DNA of 64,000 bases from Gordionus sp. m RMFG-2023 (GCF_954871325.1 NC_088775.1:65077561-65141560), one strand, 5' to 3'; positions 45,684 to 58,189 are shown, numbered from the stretch's first letter. Made by a program: numbers and translations. The notes: generated by a model not told the origin, from the sequence alone.

Positions 45684-47407
45684 TAGTGCGCACAAATTGA
45701 GCTTTGCAACGCTCCGTTTTAAAAGCTAATAATGCATTTTAGATGGTATTATGCAAATTGGATTTTTTTAGGGCAAGCGTTAAAAAAAAAGCAAAGTGGT
45801 TTGATTTTTCAATGCTTTTTTAATTAAAATTTGAAAATGGATACAAAATTGTAAGTATAATTTATTTCATATATTAATTGATATTATATCATTTAGAATA
45901 TATTAATTGATATTTATATAATTTTAGAATATATTAATTTATAATTTAGATAATTTTAGAATATATTAATAGATATTATTTAAGAATAAGTTTTAGATGG
46001 TTTATCAACTATTAGTTTAAGGTAAATATATATATGAACAGTGATAAATTATATTTTTATTATCATGGAGATGGAGTTTCCACAGCATGATACAACTGTA
46101 TCATGCTTAAAGAAGTAGTTGAATGTGAATATATAAAATTTATGAAGCCAATGATAAAGGACAGAAAGACTACTGACAATTTTTGTTCTAAATAAACTAC
46201 ACCAAAGGCTACTGGTTCAAAAATAAATGCGCTCGTGGGTGAAAGACTTTTGGCTCTTTTGGAAAGGGTGCCATCTGAAAGCCGGTAAAATATATATTTT
46301 TATCTATAAATTTAATATTATTTTAGATTGTATCTACAATCAATGCCAGAAGGCTTGGAAAGTATGAGCCATTCAAATAAATACTTTATCAAATGCGAAG
46401 TATCAAGATTGTATCATATTTTGATGGAGCAATCAAATGATCAAAATACTACATTATCACCAACAAATTCAACAGAAACAATTTTAAATCAAACATCATT
46501 ATATTTATTATAAATTTTATCTTAGTGTGTTTATTTTTGTAAATATGTTTATTTATATATATAATAAAGTAATATTCCATATTATAGTGTCCATTTTTGA
46601 AAAATATATATAAATAAGCAAACTATTCAAAATTTATTTAGCATATATTAAAATATATAGATTATTATAAATATATTAAAGTAGGATAAACAAATAAATA
46701 TTAAAATAATCAAATTATGAAAGAATGAGATTGAGTTAACAGTTATGAAAATCCAATAAATAAAAATATCAGGGGTAACATGATTGGAAGAAGTTACAAT
46801 TACGATCTAATAGTGTATATATGTATATTAAAAATTTTGTCACAATAATTAATTATTGAGATCAAAATTTGAAGCCTTTCTAGGATTTTAATTCATAGAC
46901 ATATAATTTAGTCAATATTATCATTAGAAATTAAATTAAATATTATGTATATAAAAAGAATAATAGTGTTTGATTTTTTAAGATATTGACTATTTATAAA
47001 TAATATTTAATTTTGACATCACCTTATGTGATTATAATAAAAAAATTCAAAGACCAATTAAATAAAATTGGACAAAGCTTCTGGCTTAAAACTTCCATAC
47101 AGATGGTATGATTATATTATTTTAATAAGATATTTAATACTCTTACATGTTCTAGTGTACATTTTTATAGAATTGAAAATGTAATTAAATTATTTTATTT
47201 GCATTATTTGTAAATTATAATGTTCTCCTCATCCCTGTATAATTAAAATAAGCAATTAGTTGTTTATCTTGTAAACTAAAGAAATCCATATTGTTTAATA
47301 AAAATTAAATCACGTTTAAATTTTAAAGGAAAAAACGTACTGCTTTCAATTTAAAGCGTTGCGTTAAAAAACGTACTGCAAACGCAAACGCTCAATTTGT
47401 GCGCCTA
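45684..47407 (+). mobile_element. PIF/Harbinger-like element
   Basis: Ends TAGTGCGCACAAATTGAGC and, reversed, TAGGCGCACAAATTGAGC. Flanked by TTA at 45681-45683 and TTA at 47408-47410, the 3-bp duplication typical of PIF/Harbinger. The right end continues with a second GCAACGCTTTAAA-like block. It carries a MADF/BESS-like gene but no recognisable DDE transposase, so it depends on a partner. Confidence 0.75.
46110..46513 (+). pseudogene. MADF/BESS-like DNA-binding protein of the Harbinger element
   Basis: Two exons. The first, up to 46287, reads FMKPMIKDRKTTDNF, a stop (TAA near 46195), then GSKINALVGERLLALLERVP. The second, 46325-46513, follows a 37-bp GT..AG intron and reads LYLQSMPEGLESMSHSNKYF plus KCEVSRLYHILME, resembling a BESS motif. 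MADF-type proteins with BESS motifs accompany PIF/Harbinger transposases and help bind the element. The Myb-like N-terminus is not found, and the in-frame stop suggests decay. Confidence 0.55.
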
Positions 47408-48096
47408 TTAAGCTTGTTCCTCACCAAATGTTGTTTTGGACGAGCTTTCCATTTTAATATGAAAATGTGAATGTGCAAATTGTGGCCAATCAAAATATGG
47501 CCAGAATAATCACCTCTCTTTTATTATTAAGCGCCTTTATATGTCTACTAAATAAAACTTTTAAAGTCTAATTTTATATGTGAATAATGCTAAATGCTTA
47601 AGGATGATATTTATAAAAAATATCAGTATCAGTAATTTTTTCACCAAACAAAAAAATGTGTATTGTGATTTTTCCATAAAGAAGTTAAAAACAGTTTATT
47701 AAAAAAATTTTTTTTATTGGATTGCTCTATTCAATAAATGAACTTAGGTAGTACATATCATAAATATACACATTTTGACTAATTTTGAGAGAAATCGGTC
47801 CAATAGATAAAAAGTTAAAGTGGTGGCCAGTCTTCAAACATTGCCATTTATGGCACATTTCCCCTACAAGTTGCATTTCCTTTATCATGTCATAAACTGC
47901 TACCACAATCTCTACTATAATAAAATAAAATGATTAGGCAAAATTATTTTCCAACTCCATACAACAACACGAGTGTTAGATACCAAAAATTCAATCACGG
48001 ATTTTATAATCATTGTAAAAGGTTTTCATTCATTCAATATATAATTTTATATCCATGTTTTTTAGAAAATATTAGAACATTTTAATTTAAAGAAAC

Positions 48097-49210
48097 CTGG
48101 GCTTTTATGGCTAAATGAAATGCTCCTTTTTTGAAGGGCAAAAAATTTGGTGAATTGTTTCTGGTGCCTTCCGGAAATACCCAGATTTTTATCTTGACAC
48201 AAGAAAATATTAAGCCGTTATAATATCTATTAAATCGTTAATTATTATAAAATATTTCAGAAAGAATAATTATTATAATAAATGATTTATATAAAAATTC
48301 TTAAATAACTTTATTTATTTACATGATTCTTTTTCATGTTTCTAGCCAGTTCATCAATAAGCATTTTGGATTTGTCTGTTTGAGTTCTGTTAATAAACAT
48401 AATTCTCGTTTTATTGGAAAAAAATTCTATAGGGATCATAAATCGGAGCTCCTTCTTAGCTATAATAGTGCAATTATCGGGCCAAATTTTAGCCAATGCT
48501 TTTAATTACAATTATTTATATTATAAAAATGGTATATTATATAATATTAGATTGAGAGAAAGTCTAACACGAAATATTTGACAGGAATTGTTATGTTTGA
48601 AGTAGGCCCACGCGAACAGGGAGATAATATAACTAGGGTGACGGCCCCGGGCTGAAAATAATAAGAAAATTTTAGGGACTGTTAAATTTTGATTTCTGTA
48701 TATTTAAAAAATGAAATTTAAAATAAGTAAAAATATTCATAAATTATATTTAATATTATCTCATTCAGCCATTTATCACAAATTATTTATATCTTCTCTA
48801 TAATATATTGCATAAATATTGCCTAATTCATATTCTAAGCTAATTTATTATTTTATGACTTTAAAAAGATTCCATTTTAGCACCGGGCCGCCAAAAGTTT
48901 GGTAAGACCCTAGAAACTTCTGTCTTTTTACCATATATAAATTATTTTTAATACACATGCATTTTTAAATATTTGCAAATAAAAAATAATTTAATTTAAT
49001 GTAATTTGAGGTAAAAAGCTTAATACCAATTTTATTCATTTCTAAAAAGGAGAGAGAGAAAAAAAATCGTTTTTACCTAATAGGTCCAAAGAACTTTGGT
49101 GATTGCTGATTATAACGCAGGAATTGTGGATCAAAAGGTTTTCTTTGTCTATAATTTCGATATCAATCCCAAAGATTTGGCATATTTTATTGTGAGTTTT
49201 GAATATAAAA
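48097..49210 (-). CDS. 1-acyl-sn-glycerol-3-phosphate acyltransferase, partial (three exons)
   Basis: Enzyme of phospholipid synthesis in the endoplasmic reticulum that converts lysophosphatidic acid to phosphatidic acid. Minus strand exons: 49077-49210 ([11 protein letters not shown].., [13 protein letters not shown], the HX4D catalytic motif), 48323-48498 ([26 protein letters not shown]) and 48097-48192 ([32 protein letters not shown], the FPEGTR motif). Introns of 578 and 130 bp are GT..AG and phases agree. No stop interrupts the three exons. The family's FIDR motif reads FINR. The N-terminal membrane segment and the C-terminal part after AIKAQ (normally VPI.P) were not found on either side. 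Directly downstream lies the nested element pair ending at 47876, so the gene may be truncated or its last exons too diverged to see. The 578-bp intron holds GC-rich element debris. Confidence 0.85.
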
Positions 49211-50092
49211 CTATAAATTTGTGAATATTTTTACATAATACAAAATATGACAATAAATTATTTGAAAAAAATTATGATTAAACAATCATGATGCAATATC
49301 AGGGACAGACTGGCCAGTAAGCCTAGTGCAAAAAAGTCTCATGAAGTCTCAAGATTTAAAAAAATTGGGGCCTTAGTTAAAATGATTTGAAACTGTCTAA
49401 ATTAAAATAGAAAAAGTTTAAAATTCTTTGAATATATTTAAATTTATAACTGAATAATATCACATAAAGCCAATTATAATTCATTTCATGATTTCTCATT
49501 ATAGCAGTAAATCCAAAGAAGGACCAAATTTTTTCCAATTAGATTAAAAAGCGATAGTTCCACATAGTGTAAATGGCTCTTTTTGAGTCTATTTTTAAAA
49601 ATGGCTAACTTAATATTAACTAGGAAAATATTGCCTAATCGTGATTTCGCTAATAGATTCCCAAGCCTTCGTGCCATCTATGAGAAAAATCTTCAGACTT
49701 GCGTATTATTTTTCTGAATAAATATATGCTGTTGTTGAGATACTTATTCAACAGTTTATATTCATGTGGGTAGTATATTTTCTTAAATCCTTCAATGGTA
49801 ATTCTATTAATCAAAAACTTATATATGTGAAAGCAAAACAAGTTTCCAGTAATATTTGATAAAGAAACATGTCTTTAAAATTATAAAATTATTGGGATGA
49901 TGCCCGATTATAGAGATTTCGGCCCTAATTAAACTTCACCAAATTAAGATTTAGATAAAATCATAGTAATCTAATACCTAGAAATGATACATCATTTATC
50001 AAATTATGATGATATTCAATGATCATTTGAATAAGGCCATTTTATGAAAACAAATTTGTTATGAAAAATTTTAAATTCTTAGGCAAATTATT
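49211..50092. other. Spacer with hAT-like end fragment
   Basis: 49300-49370 begins CAGGGACAGACTGGCCAGT, a typical hAT-type terminus, without a found partner. Two minus-strand frames at 49486-49841 have no recognisable domain and do not look like the missing acyltransferase N-terminus. Confidence 0.4.
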
Positions 50093-51206
50093 ATCCGGAG
50101 GAAGAAGACCCTTGGTTAGTGTATTATCAAAGACGGCCATTAAGATCAATTATGTTTGATAGAATTTTAAACACGTTTAGATTAGAAAGTGACTTGGCAC
50201 CAGGAGATTCATATAGGTAGACAGGGCTCGGAATATAAGTGTTAATGATCAAGCTACAATGCTTGCTATACATTTACAATGTACAAATTATGTAAATATT
50301 TTTTGCACTTGTTAAAGTAAAGAATTCTTCGAATAGGGAATTTTTCCATTTTTAAGTGGACTTGAATTTCAAAACATTGACAGCAAATAAAGAATATTAT
50401 TTTAAAATCGTTTGACATAGCAGCAAATATGCGAAATAAATTTGATATGTTTTGAATGCTCCATCTAATAATCTTAAGGTGAAGAATCTTTTTGAGTCAG
50501 AGTAGCTACTTTTTAAAATGAATATTATAAAAGGATGGAGATATGGATGAAGACAATTATGAATTACCCGATAATAGGTTCACATTAAAAGTCAAAATAT
50601 TGGTAAAACGAGATGGTAGTACGTGAGTAAGAAAGCAGTTTATGGATGTTCAATGCCAAATATGGACTAATACCAACCACTATATGTGCCTTAAATTACA
50701 TAATATGGGAATAAATATTTTGAATCAAAAACGATTTAGAATCGGTAGCTTTATTAAATAAAATTTGCAAATTAAAAAATTCCTTAACGGCTTAATCCTT
50801 TTGAAACAAATGGACAACTCGATACATAGAAATACGAAATTTGACATTCTAACAGTCTGGAAAGTAGATGAAGATGATGAATCTCTTTGAGTTTTCTTTC
50901 AACAAACATATGAAAGGCACAAATATGGAAATTATCAAAAAATATATAGCCGATTTAATGATGTCCGAATATATTTTCAGGGAAGCAGAAATACCGTTTT
51001 GTAGAGTTTTTTGTAAATAAAATACCGAATTGAGGTATTCCATGATATTATTGATTCAGATAATAGAGCTTTACTGAAATTTCAAAAAATTAACATTTTA
51101 CAACAAACAGATGCCCATTATTTTTATCATAGACTGTTTGATGAAATTAACAGAAAAGATATAACTAATAATGCTTTGGATATTATATCTTCTTTGGTGA
51201 AATAAT
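50093..51206 (+). pseudogene. Unrecognised gene: one clean exon and a long stop-interrupted frame
   Basis: 50093-50216 is bounded by TTTTAAATTCTTAG and GTAGAC and encodes YYPEEEDPWLVYYQRRPLRS, then a hydrophobic/charged stretch ending GDSYR, with no stop. The sequence looks protein-like, but I do not recognise it. From 50529 to 51206 a single frame of about 226 codons reads like protein (LPDNRFTLKVKILVKRDGS .. DILTVWKVDEDDES .. DAHYFYHRLFDEINRKD) but contains five internal stops: TGA, TAA, TGA, TAG, TAA. All three stop codons occur, so this is decay, not a changed code. The two parts may belong to one former gene. Confidence 0.45.
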
Positions 51207-51600
51207 GAGAAATAAGGAACTAATTTGATTTTCAAGAATTTATGGAAATTGAAATATTGGAAATAGGAAAAATACAGAATACCTGATAATCCATAGTTTG
51301 ATGACATCAGAAACTGAGAGTAAAATATATGGTTAAATGAAAATCGCTAATCATATGCAAAACAAGTGTAATTTAATATGTTTACATGAGATGTTATGTC
51401 AATGTCAATATAATATTGATTTTTATATAGTATAAGAAATATCATCTTACATTTATTTCTATAAGTGAGTTGTTAATTAACTATCAGTAATTACTAAAAA
51501 TAATTATGAATATACTGCTAGCTAATATATGCCAGGAATGTATAAGCTTTTTCGTGAATGAACAAATTGAATTAAGTGAATTTGTATTATTATTTATATA

Positions 51601-52380
51601 GAGGAGACCGGGGTAAAACGATCTGTATTCATTTTTACCATAATATTTTAAAATATTAACAAAACAGAACAAAATATATTTATAATTAGTCAAATCCCCT
51701 TCTACAAAATAAAAAAAGTGTATCTCTCTACTTATAATAAATTAGGAGCTGTGATTAATTATGTGGAATGTGCCATTTTCGCCATTTTATCTTATGCCCA
51801 GGGTAAAGTGGCTAAGCTTCAGGGCATAATTATATAGTTTAATTGGCAAATTTTGAATGTGCCCATTATGGGTTCATCGTACATTTCATTTATTCTTCCT
51901 CTTTGCGACTATTCATAAAATTTTTATTCCAAATAACACAAACTATAAATGTTACTATTTACACAAAAATATATTTTTTATATGGTGTAGACGTTAACAT
52001 TTAAAAGTTGTCTCTTTACAGCTTAACAGACGAAACATTTTAACCATTTTACCCATAGCAATTTTACCCCAAGGTGATACATACTGTGTAAATCGTTATT
52101 GCGTAAGTTATATTAAGTCATAAATTATTTAATAGCTATAAATTTAATGAACAAGTATACAAAATTTAAAATCTTAGCCTAAAGAGAAAAAAAACCAGAG
52201 GGGGATTTTTATAATTTTTGGGTAAAAAACAGTTTTTCGGCAAAATATGTCAAACTGGAAACATAGGCAAGAAATTAAATATAACATCTTCATATCAAAC
52301 TTAAAGTCTTTATGCTCAAGATTTAAGAAGTTATATGCGTTAACATTTTACCCCGTTAATTGCTTTACCCTGGTATCCCC
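51601..52380. mobile_element. Non-autonomous element with GGGGTAAAA-type ends
   Basis: The left end GAGGAGACCGGGGTAAAACG and the right end, reversed, GGGGATACCAGGGTAAAGC form an imperfect terminal inverted repeat. Internal echoes are CCCAGGGTAAAGTGGC (51796) and ATTTTACCCCAAGG (52062). No coding capacity and no clear target duplication. Confidence 0.6.
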
Positions 52381-53632
52381 TAAAGGCTTACTTACCATGA
52401 ATACGGAAATGATTAAGTTAAGATGAGCGGTGTATATTCAATTAATATATTTTTATAATATATTTAACATAATGTATTGGTATTTTTCAAAGACCTACAG
52501 AGGTACCAATTACAAGGCCTATATATATATTTTTTTAATTTTTCCGGCAACCCGGCCCGGATTTTTTTAAAATATATTATATTTATTTTCACTTTTTATA
52601 TCTAATAATAGCGATTTAAAATTTTGATTTTAAAATATACGACCCAGCACGGGTATTTTTTTTTTAAAAAGGGACCGGCTCAAGTATATTTAAAAAATTT
52701 AAATACTATCCGGCAAGTGTATCGAGGCCAGGCCGGGAGCCTGCAGGTTTCTGGTATTTTTTTTAAAAAAAATATGCAAATGAAGAATTTTACAGGCTTA
52801 ATAAATATATAAGTATAAACTCAGAATTTATTTTTGGGACCCCTGGAACTTTTGTCACGAGGGGAGGGTCTTTTTTCTCCCAGTTTTCTTTGATATTTCA
52901 CTGGTTTTCTAATATTTAAATTAGAAAAAGAGTTATTTTTTTATAATTAATTTGAATGTTTATTAGTAAAATTCTATCAGATTAGCATTTACAGAAATAT
53001 TATGAATTATAATTTATTGTGGAGAGGTATTTTTAATTTATAGAAACCAAAAAAACATACAACGTTGAAAATAGGTAAATTATATAACCAAATTTAATTT
53101 ACAAGAATTTGAAAAAAACTTAACTATATAAATTAAAACTAGCTGGGATTGAATAATTCCATTCTCGTAGGTTAAAAAAGGAACATTATTATTTCCTATT
53201 TGTAATTTCCATTAGACATATTATCCATAAGGAAAATATATTTCACCAATATTTTATTGCAAATCTTAATTATAAAAATTTGTTTAAATACGGGTAGAGC
53301 ACTGCAAAGTAATTTCTCAGGAGCCCTTATTTATAAAAATTTTAATGTCTAAGCCCGAGCCAAGCCTGGCCACAAATTTTTTGTTCCAGCCCGACCCGAT
53401 TATAATTATCTTAGAAGATTAGGTTATATAATATTATCTATATTTTGTGGATAATATATTTGTCATAAGCAGTTAATTTCAAAAAATCACATATAATAAA
53501 ACCTAGACCACTGCAGAGGCAGCGACTTATAAAAATGTCCATGTGGGCTGAAAATTTTTCAAAGATATTTTAAAAGCTTTAAAAAAACCTAATCAAATTT
53601 TAATTAATTGTAAAAAAATAGCAAAAAAGATT
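52381..53632. other. Region with GC-rich element fragments
   Basis: 52540-52760 and 53300-53400 contain CCCGGCCCGG, GGCCAGGCCGGGAGCC, CCCGAGCCAAGCCTGGCC and AGCCCGACCCG words against AT-rich DNA, and look like pieces of the dispersed family seen at 25835 and 44080. No gene. Confidence 0.4.
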
Positions 53633-53640
53633 GTAATTTT

Positions 53641-53782
53641 CAGAGTTGTTAAAGGATCTAGATATAAAAATTTGGTATCTGTATCTAGATAGATTTTTGA
53701 TTAAATAATCTGTATCTAGATATTATTTTAGACGTTGTATCTGTATCTAGATCCATTTAAAAAGTATCTTTTAACAACTCTG
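53641..53782. mobile_element. 142-bp hAT-type MITE with perfect target duplication
   Basis: CAGAGTTGTTAAA at the left and TTTAACAACTCTG at the right form a terminal inverted repeat extending to 17 bp with one difference. GTAATTTT flanks both sides (53633-53640 and 53783-53790). Inside, TATCTGTATCTAGAT is repeated three to four times. Confidence 0.93.
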
Positions 53783-53790
53783 GTAATTTT

Positions 53791-55009
53791 AATTTTGTAT
53801 AGAAAATCTTATTTTTTTTATTTCCATCAAAATTTTTATAATATAAATGACTAAATAATATTTAATAATTTTTTTGTAAATGATATTAATATAAAAAATG
53901 TTAATATTTTTTAAGGTAAAGTGTATTTTTTAATTTCATTTTTATTTGTAAAAATATTCATTGTGATCAAGTTCCTCTGCCTCTTCTTTATTAACATTAA
54001 TTGCGATATTGCATCCATTGCCATTTCATCTTAGAATATAAATACTATCTAAGATAAATAAGTCCTGAAACCGATCATTCTGTGTCCTAATTTTTGATTA
54101 TCTTATATTATTTGTTGAATTTTATAACTTTTGTTAATTGTTTAAAATTTAAAATATTTGTTTGAATGCCAATCAACAAAGATACGCGGATTGGTAAAAA
54201 ATAAAAACAAATGATAATTGTAAATAGGAAATAATAATTATAATATTTTTGAAAAAATGAAGATTAATTTTTTTTGTGAAAAAGATTTTATATATATTTT
54301 TGTTGCAAAAAAAATCATTCTTTGTTTTTTATGAAATCTTTGTTTTTTATGGATTTGTTGTTTTTTAATGATTTGGATTTTATAATTAAAGTATTAAAAT
54401 TTATCTTGAGTATCTATTTTTAATAAGTTAGAAAGAATTTTTAAGAATATATAAAAAATTTTTGGGAGATTTTTTGAGAATATATATAACGTTTAGAACA
54501 AGCATTTACGGAAATTTTGAAAAATTATTTCTCATTTTGTTCTTTTAATACTGTTATGACCTGACGGGTAGCCAGGGGGAAGGACCCCCCCCCCCTCCGT
54601 AGGAAGATATTTTGAAAAATATAAAAGATTTTATGAATTGTAATGCAAAATAGTGGTCTACAATAAACTGGTTTTTAGTCCACAAGCCCAATTTTAAAAA
54701 AAATTTAACCAGCCGGCATAACCCGCCTTTTAAAAATATATCCGCCCGCCCAATAGTATAAAATTTTTACACGCCCGTTGTATTTATAATAATTATTTAT
54801 TCCATACCCGCCCATATAAATTTAAACATGCCCATTCTTTCACTTTAGCATCTATTAAAATAATGATTCAGTTTCAGCTCTATACCCCTACAAAAAGTTT
54901 TATAAATTAGGAAATTACTATATAGATAAAATTTATTTGATCAAACGAAATATTTATGGAAAATATAAGTAAAATAAATAGTTACAGGCATTATTTGTAA
55001 TTATATAAT
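53791..55009. other. AT-rich region with hAT end fragments
   Basis: 54560-54605 (GGGTAGCCAGGGGGAAGG, then a C run) resembles the poly-G hAT ends at 55593. 54690-54850 has repeated CCGCCCGCCC and CCCGCCCAT words. No gene. Confidence 0.4.
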
Positions 55010-55135
55010 GCAAAAATAATAATGAATCCACATTTTTTGGATTCAAAGTTCTTCTTTGTTCTAAAATTCTTCCAGCAATGTTAAATTATCGTTCAGAAAA
55101 AGCACTAGTTGCTAGAATTGCCAATATGGTAAATC
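55010..55135 (-). pseudogene. hAT transposase dimerisation domain fragment
   Basis: The minus frame AILATSAFSER, stop, FNIAGRILEQRRTLNPKNVD matches the hAT C-terminal dimerisation motif (..ATSA.SER.FS.AG.....R..L.P..V). One in-frame stop replaces the residue before Phe. Confidence 0.75.
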
Positions 55136-55592
55136 ATTTTCTTGGTAAATTAAACAGCTAATTTTTGTTATATAAAAAAATATGCAAATTTTTTAAAAAT
55201 GCTCCATCTTGAGGAAATTTTTTTGTTACTTTATTTCTTATCAGGCTGTGTCCAAAATGTTTTGATATAATCCTTAAAATTAAAATTTTCGAAAATTAAT
55301 AACAAAATTGGACACCAGTTTTATAAAAATTAAAATAATCAAAATGCTTGATATGATTCAATTATTAGTTATTTATTAAAAGATATGTAAATATTCAATT
55401 GTATTTATTATTTTATATTGCTTTTCAGTTAATAAACTTTGTATAACCTATTAGTAGATAATGGTTATATTTAAATATTATTTATATACTTAATAATTAT
55501 ATGTATGTTGTAAATAATTGTATCAATATTTAATAAACAGTTGAAAAATCAATAATAATTTATTTAAATTTTTCCATAAAATGTATATAAAT

Positions 55593-56548
55593 CATAGGCG
55601 TAGCCAGGATTTTCCTAAAGGGGGATGGGGAATTAAAAAATATTGGGGGCTTGCCCCCAGGCCCCATTTTGGGCAGGCCTTCTGCCGGGTTACCTTAGTC
55701 TATATAGTCATAAAATATTTTTACATAGGAGGTTAATTTTAATAAAAAAGCCTGGAACAAATATGAAATAAATTTTTATTAGTTTATATAAAATATAATA
55801 AATTACTTGTATATACATTAATATAAAAGCATGGTAATAATTTATTCCAAACAACAAGTATAAGAAATTTATTTATAAAATGTAAGTAGACATATAGTTG
55901 ATATTCTTCTATTATATAGAATTAGTTCCAAAATACTAGGTAAAAATTTTATAGTTTTCTCTAAAATATATAATTCGCTATATTGGTAAAGATTACTTGA
56001 TTGTCATATGATAATTGATAAAATTAGATATACTGTAAATCTACGGCATATATTATTCCACTGTTTGTATTGTGCTTTAATTTTTTTATTTAATTTATAA
56101 TTAAATTTTATCAATAGTTTTATAATTATATTTTACTTTTATTAAGATAAATAAGTTAAAATTACTCACTTTATAAAAAATTATATTTGATATATTATAT
56201 TAAATTTTATGGATATATTATTAATAATTATAATACATTCACTTTTGTCTTAAGACTTATCTTTGGCTTATATTCCATTTCTTAAAAAGCATTTTTGGTT
56301 CACTTTTTTATATATAAATGCTTTTTTCCAAAAATGTTTAAATTATGATAGTTTTATAAAATAATATCAACTTTTACATTCTTTCTTTCAAATTATTGTT
56401 TAAGATACATGCATATATTTTTGGGGGTTAGGGAGTGGGGGGAGGACTAAGGGGGATATTTTTTATTAGCTAATGATATTCACAAAAAGTGATAAATTTC
56501 TGAGGGGGGGGGGATTTCCAATTGCCCCTCCCCTCTGGATAGCCTATG
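55593..56548. mobile_element. hAT-type non-autonomous element, 956 bp, with perfect 8-bp target duplication
   Basis: Starts CATAGGCGTAGCCAGGA and ends TGGATAGCCTATG (reversed: CATAGGCTATCCA). ATATAAAT lies at 55585-55592 and again at 56549-56556. The inner edges hold G-rich blocks (GGGGGCTTGCCCCCAGG on the left, a G run near 56503 on the right). The interior is AT-rich without coding capacity. Confidence 0.92.
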
Positions 56549-56556
56549 ATATAAAT

Positions 56557-58189
56557 TATTATATTTGAGTTATATATTAAAATTGTAATAGAAATAATAT
56601 AATACAAAAATAGGGATAATTTACATAAATGAAGCTAAATTTTCCCAAATAGTTTTTAAATTTAAAAATATTTTCTACTGACATGGCATCAGTTTGATTT
56701 AAATAGATTGATAAAACACCATCATAAGATGTTTATCATTAAGCTTTTCTATTGCATTTGAATCTAGAAAAAATATTGTGACAATTTAAAACTCGACTCA
56801 GAATATTTGGCATATTATCTTTTAACCATAAATATTGTTCAATATAGTAGATCCTTACTTTTTATATTAATTATTATATATATATAATTTTTATTTTTAC
56901 CAGATTTTTGTTGGGTGAGAGCATATAATTTATTAAATTAACCTTTACAGCTAAAAATTTCTTCTTCACTTGATCATAATTCAAGTTATATGTTTTTCCT
57001 ATTTCCTTACAATTTTCCTATTTTCTACAATCTCTAAATCTTAAGTCATTTTTGCACCAGAGGTTCCTGTGCAGTCTTATGCTTTATATAAAATTATTTT
57101 CTGACATTAAAAAATATATTTATAATATAAAAGTTTATAATCGTTTGGGTTAATAAATTTATAAAAATTAATAGGATTATATAAATACTTACTAATTTTT
57201 TTATAAAAATTTCACAAATAAATAAATTTTGAATAAATTTTTATTCGAATTTATTATTTTTTTATTATTTTTTTGATAAAATAAATTTTCATAAATACCG
57301 AAAAATGAAATAGGACACTATTTTATTTATATTAAAAATAGCTTATGTTATTTTTTTCTTCAAAATTTATTTATTCATATTTTTTAGATTTTCGTTATAT
57401 ATTATTTTTAGAAAAATTGTTTATATATTTAATTTTCCACATTCATAAAAATATGAATTTTTAAAAAATAATTAATTATTTTATACTGAAACACGGGGAA
57501 ATTTTTAATATTAGTTTTTTTTATAAGTTTTTTTAAAATTTATTTTTTTTATTTTTTTTAAAGATCGTTTGGATATTTATTTTTGGTGTAATTTTACAAT
57601 AAAAACGAAGTATATTTTAAAATGAGTTTTATTTAAAAATTAAAAAAAAACAAGGTATATTCAAATTGAATTTTGGTGTATTTTTACAATAAAAACTGAT
57701 ATTTAAAAAAAACGAGTATATTTAAAAATTTAAAAAAACGGAGTATTTTATTTATGAAAATTTTCATAATTCTTACAATTTACTATTAAATCAAATACTA
57801 GATAATTAATCAATTTATTTGAATAAACACAATATATATACAATGATAATATAGATATATATGTCGTATTGGGATATGGAATCATGTAGGATTCGGAATC
57901 CCAACGTGGGGATTCAAGATCTTAAATCCCCATGTTTTATTCAGGATATTTTTTTAAATATTTTTATTAAAATATTTAAAAAATATTCCGATTCCCCATG
58001 AAAAAAAATAAAATAATATAATTACTTTTTCTTCTCTTTTTTTGCGGCTGCACCATATAATTAAAAGGCCAAAATAAGTGATTTAAAAAGAGAATTAAAA
58101 AAAAAGTAAATAGTATAAAATTAAAGCATATAATGAATGAAAAGGGATGAGGTTAAGACTTTTTTGTTATAAAAAATATTAAAAAATAT
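56557..58189. other. AT-rich spacer
   Basis: Featureless except 57870-57990, where GGATTCGGAATCCC, TGGGGATT and ATTCCGATTCCCC occur; the same GATTCCGAATCCC word recurs twice at 59250-59310. Confidence 0.5.

Larger units (their letters stand above)
45292..47876. mobile_element. Inverted-repeat DNA element carrying a nested Harbinger-like element
   Basis: The left end TAGGGAAAATGTGCCATGAATGGC and the right end, reversed, TAGGGGAAATGTGCCATAAATGGC form a terminal inverted repeat of about 30 bp. A TA dinucleotide at each end would fit a mariner-type target site, but no transposase is seen. Without the inner element it would be about 0.86 kb. Confidence 0.7.

Noticed and set aside
47877-47950. A further acyltransferase exon after TTTTATTATAG on the minus strand
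   Set aside because: In the required phase it begins with a stop codon, and its translation does not resemble the family's C-terminus.
50529-51206. A variant genetic code reading stops as amino acids
   Set aside because: TAA, TAG and TGA all occur in the frame, while the THAP gene and the acyltransferase exons use no internal stop and the THAP gene ends at an ordinary TAA.
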